Assembly: GCA_963729695.1 (NCBI GenBank)
Contig: CAVSOT010000007.1
Location: forward strand, 1 to 64,000
Length of the DNA stretch: 64,000 bases
Reading direction: 5' to 3'
From: PALSA-693 sp963729695
Lineage (GTDB): Bacteria > Actinomycetota > Acidimicrobiia > Acidimicrobiales > Palsa-688
Positions 10,428 through 19,124 of the stretch are shown here, one piece after another (position 1 is the stretch's first letter; every line of letters begins with the position of its first letter). The notes under the pieces were generated by a model, which was not told where the DNA came from, made no database searches, and worked only from the letters and a program-made list of their open reading frames with translations. The position numbers and the translations under genes were made by a program.

Positions 10428-11336
10428 ATGACAAGTATCGATACCGCCCGTCGGACGATGTCCAGTATCTCCGAACCGTTTCCTGTAGACGAGGCTCAGC
10501 TGGCGGCGGTGGCGTTCCTGGCTCGGTACAGCGGCCGGACCCCGGACGCCTACCGTCACGACCTGCGAAACCTGTTCCAGTGGGCCGCCGATCATGACCT
10601 GGCCGTCTTGGCAGCCACCCGAACCAATCTCGAGTTGTACCGAGGGCTCGATGGAGGAGCGAGGACTGGCCGCCTCGACGATCGACCGGCGCCTGTCCAC
10701 TGCTTGTGGGTCCTACCGCTTCGCCCAATCGACGGCCGGATCTCGTCCAACCCGGCCCAAGTCCGCCGCCCGACCGTGCACCCAACGGAGCGGCGCGGAC
10801 TGGACCGCAGCGAACTGGGAAGGTTCCTATTCACGGCCGAGCGGTTCGACCACGCTCACGCCGCGTTGGTCGTGCTGCTAGGGCTGAACGGGCTTCGAGT
10901 CAGCGAGGCCTGCGGCGCCAACATCGAGGACATGGCCTTCGAGCGAGGACACCGAGTCCTGCGCATCATCGGCAAGGGCAACAAGCCCGCCCTCATCCCT
11001 CTCGTGCCGCGCACGGCCCGCACGATCGACCTGGCTGTGGGCGAACTTCGCGACGGCCCCATCCTGGTTCGCCACGACGGCCAACGCCTGGACCGCCGCA
11101 CCGCGCATCGCTGGGTCCGCTCGATAGGCAAACGGGCAGGGATCGGGCTGGTGCATCCGCACATGCTCCGGGCGGCCTTCATCATGGCCGCCCTCGACGC
11201 CGGCGTACCCCTACGAGAGGTGCAGGTAGCCGCTGGACACGCCGATCCCCGTACCACCACGGTCTACGACCGTCGACGCCAAGACTTCGACAGGCACGCG
11301 GCCTACGTTGTGGTTGCCTTCGTCGCCGGCGGCTGA
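10428..11336 (+). CDS. tyrosine recombinase/integrase with an internal double frame change
   Basis: A 302-residue XerC/D-like recombinase. Catalytic residues are visible: Arg in GLNGLRVSEAC, Lys in IIGKGNK, H-x-x-R in HPHMLRAAF, His in AAGHADPRTTT and the nucleophile Tyr in TVYDRRR. The N-terminal SAM-like domain starts well (FLARYSGRTPDAYRHDL). Between ~10648 and ~10725 the expected sequence MEERGLAASTIDRRLSTACG lies one frame over, so a +1 and a -1 change cancel and leave ~25 scrambled residues. The start is ATG 10428 behind AAGGAGG. The catalytic domain is intact, but DNA binding may be impaired. An IS110 stump abuts the 3' end. Confidence 0.8.
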   Translation: MTSIDTARRTMSSISEPFPVDEAQLAAVAFLARYSGRTPDAYRHDLRNLFQWAADHDLAVLAATRTNLELYRGLDGGARTGRLDDRPAPVHCLWVLPLRPIDGRISSNPAQVRRPTVHPTERRGLDRSELGRFLFTAERFDHAHAALVVLLGLNGLRVSEACGANIEDMAFERGHRVLRIIGKGNKPALIPLVPRTARTIDLAVGELRDGPILVRHDGQRLDRRTAHRWVRSIGKRAGIGLVHPHMLRAAFIMAALDAGVPLREVQVAAGHADPRTTTVYDRRRQDFDRHAAYVVVAFVAGG

Positions 11337-11485
11337 TCGCCGAGCCTGCGCCCCTCCACCCCGAGTGCTCGCGGCAGCACGAGCGCCACCTCTGCGCCGT
11401 CGATCTCCGCCGCGGTATGCAAAGCCTTGTGCGGGTCGATACCAATCATCACTGCCACCGTCCCAACTCCTTCCGTCACGATCAT
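11303..11485 (-). mobile_element. IS110-family transposase, N-terminal stump
   Basis: On the minus strand, from 11449 down, the frame begins MIGIDPHKALHTAAEID, the RuvC-like first acidic motif (G-I-D) that opens IS110/IS1111 transposases. Homology fades after ~35 residues at about 11340, directly against the end of the recombinase gene. The remaining ~350 residues are gone. This is a deletion remnant, and it differs from the two fuller IS110 copies at 47.3 and 49.7 kb. Confidence 0.65.
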
Positions 11486-11793
11486 CAGGAAACCGTGACG
11501 GAAATGTCTGATTCCAGATGTCGGAGCTCGCGCCTCTTTCGAACCACACCACGGGCGAAACCCCGGCGGGATGACACCTCGTTCGGAGCCAGAACCGACC
11601 GGAACGGCAGACGGTGCGAGAGCTACCCGTCAGGATCTCTAGACGCTACGAACCAACCGCAACGCCATGGCGGGTACACAATCAGACGGTGATGTGTCCG
11701 ACGCCGCCGCCTTCGTGATGGGAGGACTGCCGCACGGCGGCAGCGTGCGCGCTAACCGGGCTCCGAGTCGGCCTGCACTGAGAGCTTCTAGCC
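11486..11793. other. gene-free stretch
   Basis: About 300 bases upstream (in transposase sense) of the IS110 stump and before the decayed membrane gene. In an intact IS110 element this side would hold the non-coding left end. No conserved gene is seen. Confidence 0.35.
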
Positions 11794-12235
11794 ATGCTCG
11801 TCTTCACCCTCGGCGTCGGTGCCTTGGCCATGTCCGACGTCTACTGGCGAGCCCTCCCAAAGGGCATCGTCCACGCCACGTGGGCCGGAGGACCAGCCGG
11901 GCTGGCCCTAGCTGCCGGGCCAGAAGACCGACGGTCGGACTTCTTCACCTCCGCGATCGCCGGCATCACCCTTTTTGTCGTGCTCGCCACCCTGCACCTT
12001 GTCGTCCCCTCATCACTCGCGTTCGGAGACGCTCGCCTGGCGGGACCGGTCGCCAGCGTTCTGGGATAGTGGGGAGCCGCCACCGTCCTTCTCGGATTCC
12101 TCGCCAGCTTCGTACAGGCTGGCTTGGTCTCTCTCGCGCTAATCGGTGCCGGTCGTGCAGCACCGGCGGGCGTCGGTACCCCTGGGCGCCTACCTCGGCG
12201 CCGGTGCTGCTCTGACGGTCTGGGGCTACCACTGA
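11794..12235 (+). pseudogene. small multi-pass membrane protein, decayed
   Basis: The frame from ATG 11794 encodes two hydrophobic helices (LVFTLGVGALAM and ITLFVVLATLHLVV) and then meets TAG at 12067-12069. The same frame resumes after the stop with GAATVLLGFLASFVQAGLVS. A one-frame change near 12175 then gives VPLGAYLGAGAALTVWGYH and TGA at 12233-12235. The continued hydrophobic helices across the stop and the shift argue for a former four-helix membrane protein of ~145 residues. I do not recognise the family. Confidence 0.45.
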
Positions 12236-12373
12236 CCCCTCGGATGGGTCTGATGTCACCAGAAAGTGCCCAACCCAGCGGAACGTGCGTCTGAGCATGC
12301 CTGGATGAATCTGGACCGCGTGCTTGGCTAGCAGCGTGTCCCTCCTTATGCTTGGAATCGGAGGTGGTCGACC

Positions 12374-13210
12374 ATGCCTGAGCGGAGTCCTCCCGGGGAC
12401 CCGAATGCGGTCTATGCTCTGGGACACAACCCAGAAGAAAGCGCCCGGCTGCAGCGGCAGGCCGACGAGCTTGCGCCGGAGAGCACAATGGTGCTGGACC
12501 TGGCGGGTCTGGGTCCAGGGCAGAGCGCGGTCGACTTGGGGTGCGGCCCGCGGGGTGTCCTGGACCTGCTGGCGGCGAGGGTGGGGCCAGGCGGCCGGGT
12601 CGTCGGCGTCGACGCCGACCCGGCGCACGTGGCTATGGCCGCGGAGTTCGCGGCCGGGCGCGGCTTGGGCAATGTCGAGGTCCTCGCGGTCGACGCCAGG
12701 GGCACCGGGTTGCCGTCGGGCTCGTTCGACGTCGTGCACGCTCGCACCCTGCTGGTCACGGTGCCCGAGCCCGCGGCGGTGGCGGCCGAGATGGCCCGCT
12801 TGGCCCGGCCGGGCGGTTGGGTGGCGTCGGTGGAGCCCGACACCGAGTTCATGTTGTGCTACCCCCAGAGTCCCGCTTTCGACCGGATCTCCACGTTCTT
12901 CCGGCCCGTTTTCAGCCGCAACGGAGCCGACCCGTGGATCGGCCGTCGCGTCCCGGAACTGCTCCGCCAGGCTGGGCTGGAGGACGTCGGCGTGCAGGTC
13001 ACGGCCCAGGCCTACCCCGCCGGGCACACCCGACGGACCATCCGGCTCGACCTCCTGCGCAGCATTCGTCCGCAGGTCGTGGAGATGGGGCTAGCCAGCG
13101 ACGAGGAGCTGGACGAGTTGGACGCCGCAGCCCGCGCCCACCTCGACGATCCCACCACCGTGGCCGTCCACGGGCTGCTCTTTCTCACCTGGGGACGGAA
13201 ACCTGGTTGA
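12374..13210 (+). CDS. class I SAM-dependent methyltransferase
   Basis: A 278-residue UbiE/Methyltransf_11-type enzyme. The SAM-binding glycine motif VDLGCGPRG is at residues 53-61, the acidic ribose-binding end of strand 2 is GVDADPAHVAMA, and the late motif is ARLARPGGWVASVEP. The C-terminal part (FSRNGADPWIGRRVPELLRQ.GL) is the usual cap of this group. The substrate (quinone, lipid or small metabolite) is not predictable. The start is ATG 12374. It is a single gene flanked by decayed DNA. Confidence 0.8.
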   Translation: MPERSPPGDPNAVYALGHNPEESARLQRQADELAPESTMVLDLAGLGPGQSAVDLGCGPRGVLDLLAARVGPGGRVVGVDADPAHVAMAAEFAAGRGLGNVEVLAVDARGTGLPSGSFDVVHARTLLVTVPEPAAVAAEMARLARPGGWVASVEPDTEFMLCYPQSPAFDRISTFFRPVFSRNGADPWIGRRVPELLRQAGLEDVGVQVTAQAYPAGHTRRTIRLDLLRSIRPQVVEMGLASDEELDELDAAARAHLDDPTTVAVHGLLFLTWGRKPG

Positions 13211-13637
13211 GCCCGGTCCTGTCCTGGTTCGACCGCAGGATGTCCGACTTCGACCTCTCCCTCGGGCCCGTCCTCGAGACGACCATCATCACATCGTCGG
13301 CGAGGTCGCCGTCGACGAGGCGGCAGGTGCGGACCACTCGGTTCGCGACCTCCCGGACCACCGATGGAGTTACCAGGGTCAGACCCGGCATCCCAGGCAC
13401 GGTTTTGCAAATGACCACCGTCGTGGGTCGGCGTTGTGGCTTAGCTTGGATCAGCGCTATCGCAACGCATAAAAGGGGGCATAACCCGGCTGTATCTGGC
13501 GCTGCCGAGGCATTCGCCAACGCGCGTCTCGGTTAAGCCTGTGGTAATGGTGCGGCCTGATACCAAGGGTCGCGGGGTTCGGCCGGCGGCTGGATGAGCG
13601 TAGTGTTTGACCACTACTGATGAAGGAGCCAAAATCC
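13211..13637. other. gene-free stretch, possible coding remnant on minus strand
   Basis: About 420 bases. On the minus strand, 13250-13400 reads PSVVREVANRVVRTC then DGDLADDVMMVVSRTG. This has coding texture and faintly recalls the end of a SpoIIE-like phosphatase or HATPase, but I cannot confirm it. No start signal or complete gene is present. Confidence 0.25.
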
Positions 13638-13958
13638 ATGCCGAAATACCTTCTTGAGATCAGTTACACGCTTGACGGTGTGCGTGGAGTTGTCGCCAAA
13701 GGCGGTAACGCTCGCAAGGCCGCGGCCCAGACGGCGGCTAAAAGCGTGGGCGGCAAGTTGGACGTGTTCTACTTCGCGTTCGGAGGGACCGACGTGTTCA
13801 CCGTCGCCGATCTGCCTGACAATGAGGCGGCCGCGGCCCTGGCATTGGCTGTTACTGCCGGCGGAGGAGCGACGGTTCGCACCGTGGTACTCCTGACCCC
13901 CGCCGAAATCGACTCGGCGGCCCAGAAGAACGTGAAGTACTCGCCCCCAGGCAACTGA
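13638..13958 (+). CDS. GYD domain protein
   Basis: A 106-residue protein of the GYD family, a small ferredoxin-like-fold domain of unknown function common in actinomycetes and proteobacteria. The sequence begins MPKYLLEISYTLDGVRGV, has VGGKLDVFYFAFGGTD.F.V.DLPDNEAAAALALA in the middle (positions ~32-66), and ends with a short tail. ATG 13638 is chosen because AAGGAG lies 9 bases upstream. An in-frame ATG at 13620 would put that ribosome site inside the gene. It stands alone between decayed segments. Confidence 0.8.
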   Translation: MPKYLLEISYTLDGVRGVVAKGGNARKAAAQTAAKSVGGKLDVFYFAFGGTDVFTVADLPDNEAAAALALAVTAGGGATVRTVVLLTPAEIDSAAQKNVKYSPPGN

Positions 13959-14145
13959 GCGAGTATCCAGCGCCCTAAGGCGATACCTGTAGCGGTTTCC
14001 GCGACAGGCTGCTCAGGGCTTCCGGACGTTGAACGTGGCCTTCCAGTACCCGCAGTTGGCGAACGGGTCATTCCGCCGCAAGTCAGATCGAGCTCTTGAT
14101 GGGGCGCCACGATATGCTCTCGCCGACCAGAGCGAGGGGGATGAC

Positions 14146-14575
14146 GTGAGCAATCTCGCGGTGGTGCGGTCCATCTATGAGGCCTTCGGCAAGGGTGACG
14201 TCCCGGCCGTCCTCGGCAATGTTGTCCGACGACGTCGAGTAGGAGTCATGGGCCGACAACTCCGCGGTACGAGCCGGGGTTCCCACCATGATCCCGCGCC
14301 ACGGCAAGGCGGAGGTTGGCAGGTTCTTCGAGGTGGCAGGTGTGACGGAGATCGTCGACCTGCAGATCCTGAGCATGATGGAGGGCGGCAATCAGGTCGC
14401 GGTGGAGTTCGTCTTGGAGGCCAACCTCCCGGCCTGGGGTGGCGGCCACTACCGCGACGAGGAAATCCATCTCTGGACCTTCAATGACCAGGGCCAGGTA
14501 ACCCGGCTTCGGCACTACATCGACACCGCCAAGCACATCGCCGCGTTCAAGCCAGGGGCCACCCGACCGCCCTGA
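14146..14575 (+). pseudogene. SnoaL/NTF2-like protein, frameshift plus stop
   Basis: The frame from GTG 14146 reads NLAVVRSIYEAFGKGDVPAVL. One frame over from ~14216 the protein continues MLSDDVE, a TAG stop, ESWADNSAVRAGVPTMIP and then EVGRFFEVAG through to WTFNDQGQVTRLRHYIDTAKH. Restoring one base and reading TAG as Trp (expected VEWESW) gives a normal ~140-residue SnoaL-like ketosteroid-isomerase-fold protein. Two independent lesions favour true decay. An intact relative is at 50392-50784. Confidence 0.75.
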
Positions 14576-14724
14576 TTGATCTGGAGACGGCGGTCGTCAT
14601 CTACCGCTCCCCGGATCAGGTATTCGGGATCCTGTCCGACTTCGAGGAGTGTCTGGGCAGATGGGCGAAAGGACCAATCTCGGCTGGGAGTATCAGCGGC
14701 GACGGCGGGACCGGGACCCACTAG
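14572..14724 (+). pseudogene. SRPBCC/polyketide-cyclase-like fragment
   Basis: The frame overlapping the end of the SnoaL remnant reads LIDLETAVVIYRSPDQVFGI then LSDFEECLGRWAKGP, the opening strand and first helices of an SRPBCC (START-like) domain. It stops at 14722-14724 after ~50 residues, whereas family members have ~145. ATT stands where ATG would be expected, so the start is lost too. Confidence 0.5.
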
Positions 14725-15046
14725 AAGGTGACAGCCCAAGCCGGTCCGGTCAAGGTCCGCTCCCTACACGAAGTCACCGCCTCCCAAAGGCCAGCCACTG
14801 CGAGCGGTGATGGCACCGTGTTAACCCAGACGATCCACGCCACACCAAGAGGCCCATTTCCGGCTGGCCGAGAGTCTCTCGCGACGAACGTTGCGTTCGC
14901 TCATTGCCGCCGACCTCGACAGGTTGAACCCTCGTCGAAATGGAGCACGCCGGGTAAACCCGGAGAGTCCCGAGCTCGTGTTACGGCTGGTTCCAGGATC
15001 TTGGAGTGTTCAGGTAGGAGGCGTCGAGCAGGGCGAGCACGCCGTC
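14725..15046. other. gene-free stretch
   Basis: About 320 bases with no recognisable coding or RNA signal. It separates the SRPBCC fragment from the convergent NTF2-like pseudogene. Confidence 0.4.
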
Positions 15047-15537
15047 CTACCCCGGAGGTGAGGCGAACGCGTACGGTCTGCTGTCGACAAGGCGCCAGCT
15101 GTCACCGTCGCGGCGCAGCAGATTGGTGACGTGAACGGCCAGCAGGACCTCGCCGTTGGCGGGATAGATCTTCAGCTCCGCGTCCACCAGGATGAGCTCC
15201 GCCTCGACAGGCCGGACGGTGGCCAGATCGATTGTGGTGGTCGTGCCTGTGACATCCCGGCGAAGTACTCGCTATCCATCGCAGTGAGCGCCGCCTTGCC
15301 GTCGGCGCGCTCCCCGAATGGGTTTATCAGCGACCCGTCCTCAATGAAGTCGTCGGCGAAAGCCGCTCCATCGTTGTTCTTCCAGCTGTCGACAAGCTTC
15401 GAGAAGAACGCTGCGACGCTATCTTCGGGGGCCCCGTCGGCGTGTCCTCCTAGGTCAAACAGCTGATTCGTGAGAGACTCGACGCGACAGTACGCACTTC
15501 GGTAACGACGGGTAGGATCATGGCTGATCGGTGGCAT
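15047..15537 (-). pseudogene. SgcJ/EcaC-type NTF2-like protein, one frameshift
   Basis: The minus strand from 15537 encodes FFSKLVDSWKNNDGAAFADD then GSLINPFGERADGKAAL and SEYFAGM. At ~15250 the family sequence jumps one frame and continues GTTTTIDLATVRPVEAELIL to LLRRDGDSWRLVDSRPYAFA and TAG at 15047-15049. Together these make a complete ~140-residue SgcJ/EcaC-like (SnoaL fold) protein. The only visible lesion is one base, so it may be a sequencing error. The start is unclear because the first ~30 residues are not family-like. Confidence 0.65.
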
Positions 15538-16051
15538 CGCAAACCTGCCTCCGACAAGTCGCGCCGAGCTCGGCTCGGATTAGTGTTGCCGACGCGATCA
15601 GTCGGGGGCGAACCCGTGCACCGTGAACCTGCGACCGACTGTTCCCGCCGTTCCCCCCAATCGTGCTCGGACCCAGGCCGACGCGGTGATCAGGCAGCGC
15701 ACGACTGTAAGACCCATGGCCGATATCGAGGACAAGCCGAAGGTGTGGCGCGATCCGGGTCGTTGACGGACGTGGCGCGCAGGCCAGATCAACAAGGATG
15801 CAGTTTACCGATTTGTAGCGATCGTTACTTTGCTACATGACCGGATGCGCTCGCATCCTGTGTCGGACGAGTGGCGCCGCTCGGTGGACCGGTCGATGAT
15901 CGCCGGGGCATGGGCCGTGGTGGGAGCACCCAGCCGAAATCCATAGCGAAGCCCGAGCTGTTGTTCTCGGATCGAATCCCGAGTGGCCGACCTTGATCGG
16001 TAAACGCCCACCGGCAGATATTCTCGTCGTGGGTTGGGTCAGCGTTGCCGT
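15538..16051. other. gene-free stretch
   Basis: About 510 bases. The open frames here have no domain, ribosome site or codon texture I can support, and no hairpin with a U-run is seen. Confidence 0.4.
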
Positions 16052-17237
16052 TCAGGCCGGCAGGAAAGGGAAGGCGGGGGTGTCGATCCCGGCTAGCTGT
16101 CGGCCGAGGGCGACGGCGAGGCGGGAGGAGAACATGATGTGGGTGCGGGCGGTGGCAAGGTCTCGGCGCATCCTGTCGAGGATCGAGTCCGGGTGGATGG
16201 AGGCGGATCCGCTGAGCTCGCACGCGGTGTCCACGGCGGCGATCCCGGCGTTCATCGCCTGGAGGCAGGCGAGGTCGATGCGGGCGCTCGCGGCTCGTGG
16301 TGGCTGGTCGCCGGCGACGGCGTGCTGGTAGGCGTCGTCGACGCTGTCGAGGAGGGAGGCCGGGCGCCGTGGAGCCGTATGGCGGCGCGTCCGAAGTCGA
16401 GATGAGCGATGGGATCGTCGGCCAGGGCGAGGCGACGGCCCCGGCGGGGGCGGATTCTTCGATTGGGCGTCGATGGTGGCGGTGACGACGTCGAGGGCGG
16501 CGCGGCCGATGCCGAGCGAAACCGCCCCGAGGCAGGGCCGAGCATGTCGAAGGCTCTCAGCCGGAAGATGGCATCGTCGGGCCACATCGGATCCCAGAGC
16601 GTGCCGACCCGTTCACGGGGAAGCAGGACGTCGGAGGCGGTGATGTCGTCGCTGCCGGTTCCTCTCATCCCGACCGTGTCCCAGGTCTCCACGACGGTGA
16701 ATTGGTCCTCGGTCAGGACCGCCAACCGGACGACCGGTGAGCCGTCGGGATTGCGCTCGGCCGGTTTGTCCCCGTCAAAGATCATCACCCCGCTGGCGGC
16801 GATGGCGGCGTGCCGGCAGCCGCTGGCGTAGGTCCAACGTCCGGAGATCAGGTAGCCGTCGCCGCGGAGCTGGGCGCGTCCTCCCGGCGCGAACGGCCCG
16901 GCGCCTGGCCGGCTCACGTCGCGGAACAACTCCCTCGCGGCCTGTTCGGGGAAGATCCCCGCTAGGTAGTTGCTGCCGATCCCGATCGCCGCGCACCAGC
17001 CGGCCGAGCCGTCGGCACGAGATATCTCCTCCACCACCTCGACGAGGCGGCCATGATGGGCCGCCGAGCCGCCCAGCGCGGTTGGCGCCACCAGCCCGCC
17101 CAGCCCGGATCGGACAAGCGTTCGACCACGGGCGTGTCGAGGTGGTGTCGCCGCTCGCTCTCAGCTGCGCAGGCGGCGGCCGCCGCGGCGATGTCCGCGA
17201 CGCGCCGCGCGTCGAGGGTCTCGCCAACGCCGGTCAC
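16052..17237 (-). pseudogene. acyl-CoA dehydrogenase-like flavin monooxygenase, four frameshifts
   Basis: Assembled from two alternating frames, the protein runs as follows: GTG at 17237 (TGVGETLDARRVADIAAAAA), shift at ~17105, GGLVAPTALGGSAAHHGRLV through SRADGSAGWCAAIGIGSNYL, and METWDTVGMRGTGSDD-like segment VETWDTVGMRGTGSDDITAS. There is a shift at ~16545 (CLGAVSLGIGRAALDVV), another at ~16455 (ADDPIAHLDFGRAAIRLHGA) and another at ~16385, followed by SLLDSVDDAYQHAVAGD to the end. This is the ~395-residue acyl-CoA dehydrogenase type-2 / HsaA-like oxygenase-component fold, which uses reduced flavin to hydroxylate. Four shifts in 1.2 kb make it non-functional unless this stretch is badly sequenced. 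Confidence 0.7.
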
Positions 17238-17628
17238 GACGGTCCGGTAGAGCCGGTGCCCCAATGGTCGATCGGCCGCACTGGCCAAGCAACGCCGAGC
17301 CACGCGCAAGCTCGGCATTGCTTGAGAAGCGACCTCAGCCGTCATTCTGTTGGGCCGACCTAACTGCGGGATACGTGGGCCACTCGATCTGCCGCTCATG
17401 GGCCCAAGGAGCCATGTAGTTCCATCGTTCCCGAAGGTAGCCATCCAGAGTCAGCGGCTCGGTACTGGAAGCGCAGCTCTTCGGAGCGTCGTGAAACAGA
17501 TCAGCGCCCAGAACAGCCAGCGGCCGGCGGCGCCGGATCGGTCGCACGCCCTCCCGCCCCGCAACCTGCAGGACGGCGTTCGGAGACACGGCCCAGCGGT
17601 CGGCCGCCACGGCCGAGCAGTTGGCCGG
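17238..17628. other. unassigned stretch
   Basis: About 390 bases between the dehydrogenase pseudogene and the DUF3995 gene. A minus-strand frame at 17335-17610 ends YLRERWNYMAPWAHERQIEW, rich in aromatic residues and so possibly a real gene remnant. I recognise no family. Confidence 0.3.
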
Positions 17629-18270
17629 TCAAGGGTGGGCTTCGGCCTGGCTGTGGTGTCGTCCGCGCCATAGGGCAATCGCGACGAGGAGCCCCCAGAT
17701 GAGGAACCAGGGATCCCAGAGGTAGGCATGCCAGGCCAACGCCCGGTGATCTGCACCGGCCGACTGGTGGGTGATACCGGCTTGGACCAGCATGTCGACG
17801 ACGGTCAGCACCAGGCCGTAGACGGTCAGGATGCCGGCTTCGATCCAGGCCAGCAGCGACACGGCCCGATTCCAACCTGGACTGGTCACCCGGTGAAGGG
17901 CTAGCAGTGGCAGCACGGCCGCGACCATCTTGATGGCCACGGCGGCCCATACCGCGAGCACCAGGATCGCGGTGCGTCCCTGTCGTTGCAGAGCGCCGCC
18001 GACGGTTGCCAGGAGCCAGGTGCCCCCCAGGGCCCAGTAGACGCTCACGGCGGCGTAGAGCAGGCCGAGCCCGAGCGCCGCCTTGGCGGCCGCGCTCCCG
18101 GTGCGCCTCGGAGCGAGCCACCCCGTGGACCCGACTGGGTAACTCGCGTGTACCCTCCAGGTCCTCGAGCGCGAACTGGTGCCGTCGATGATGGCGGGCA
18201 TGTTCAGCCGGCCGACCCACCGCAGGGTGACGTCGGGTTTGCCGACTGGCACCCGGGGTCTGATAGTCAT
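17629..18270 (-). CDS. DUF3995 membrane protein
   Basis: A 213-residue integral membrane protein. After a ~60-residue basic N-terminal part it has four hydrophobic helices: LGLGLLYAAVSVYWALGGTW, AVWAAVAIKMVAAVLPLLAL, WIEAGILTVYGLVLTVVDML and WFLIWGLLVAIALW. VYWALGGTWLL is the DUF3995 signature. The function is unknown. The start at 18270 overlaps the methyltransferase stop as ATGA, so translation is coupled. It is the last gene of a five-gene minus-strand cluster under a LuxR-type regulator. Confidence 0.75.
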   Translation of the reverse strand: MTIRPRVPVGKPDVTLRWVGRLNMPAIIDGTSSRSRTWRVHASYPVGSTGWLAPRRTGSAAAKAALGLGLLYAAVSVYWALGGTWLLATVGGALQRQGRTAILVLAVWAAVAIKMVAAVLPLLALHRVTSPGWNRAVSLLAWIEAGILTVYGLVLTVVDMLVQAGITHQSAGADHRALAWHAYLWDPWFLIWGLLVAIALWRGRHHSQAEAHP

Positions 18271-19124
18271 CGCCCTGCCTTGGGACGCACCATCCGCCGG
18301 GTGAGTTCGGGAGCTCGAGCGACGCCTTGGATGACTCGGAGCCGTCCGCTGGAAAGACCGCGGGTGAGGTTCTTGCCTTTCTCGGCGAAGTTGTCGATGA
18401 ACGTGTGCAGTCCGAGGGGGCCGGGAGGAGCAGACAGGAAGGTCTCCATGAGTGTTGCTGCTTGTTCGGTGAGGTCGTTCCAGTGGACGACAGTGAAGCC
18501 GGCGGCGTCGATGACGGCGCGCAACTGGTCGGCGGAGACTAGGTGGCTGAGCTCGGGCCGGTCGGCCCATGGGAGCGGGTAGTCGAGGCTGCCTGGTGTG
18601 CCCGCGGTGATGTCCCAGATAGCGAGCCGGCCTCCGGTGACGAGCACCTGGCGAGCTTGTTGATACAGGCGGGTCTTGTCGGTCACGTTCATCTGGACGT
18701 GTTGGCTGATGACCATGTCGAAGCTGGCTTTGGCGAAGGGCAGTTCTGTTACGTCTCCCTGATGGACGGATATCCGGTCGTCCAAGCCGACCAGCCGATT
18801 GAGCCAACGGGCTGTTTCGCAGTACTCCTCGGTGAGGTCGATGGTGGTGACTCTGCAGCCGTACTGGTCGGCGAGGAAGCGGGCTGTTCCGCCGATCCCG
18901 CTACCAGCGTCGAGTACTTCGTCGTTGCTGGTGATTTCGGCCAGTTCGGCCAATTGGCTGGTTGCGATCCGGCCCGAGGTGTGGAAGTCCTCCAGCACGC
19001 CGAGGTCGGCGGGCTGTATGTGGTGGAGATCCATGCCGGCTGCGATGAGGGCCTGTTCGATGTTGTGTCGGGAGAGGCCGGTTGAGTACTGGCTGTCGAC
19101 CTGAGAGGTCTTCACGGCGGTCAT
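18267..19124 (-). CDS. class I SAM-dependent methyltransferase
   Basis: A 285-residue methyltransferase with motif I LDAGSGIGGTARF at residues 71-83, acidic TTIDLTEEYCETA next, and an active-site-like QHVQMNVTDKTRLY. This arrangement resembles glycine/sarcosine N-methyltransferases and cyclopropane or tocopherol-type enzymes acting on small metabolites. The exact substrate is not predictable. The ATG at 19124 directly follows the hydrolase TAG with no gap, and the stop overlaps the next start as ATGA. All three genes are therefore tightly co-translated, which suggests successive modification of one compound. Confidence 0.85.
   Translation of the reverse strand: MTAVKTSQVDSQYSTGLSRHNIEQALIAAGMDLHHIQPADLGVLEDFHTSGRIATSQLAELAEITSNDEVLDAGSGIGGTARFLADQYGCRVTTIDLTEEYCETARWLNRLVGLDDRISVHQGDVTELPFAKASFDMVISQHVQMNVTDKTRLYQQARQVLVTGGRLAIWDITAGTPGSLDYPLPWADRPELSHLVSADQLRAVIDAAGFTVVHWNDLTEQAATLMETFLSAPPGPLGLHTFIDNFAEKGKNLTRGLSSGRLRVIQGVARAPELTRRMVRPKAGR

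Noticed and set aside
17629..18807. 392-residue version of the DUF3995 protein
   Set aside because: The first ~180 residues read the methyltransferase gene out of frame. The ATGA overlap at 18267-18270 fixes the start.
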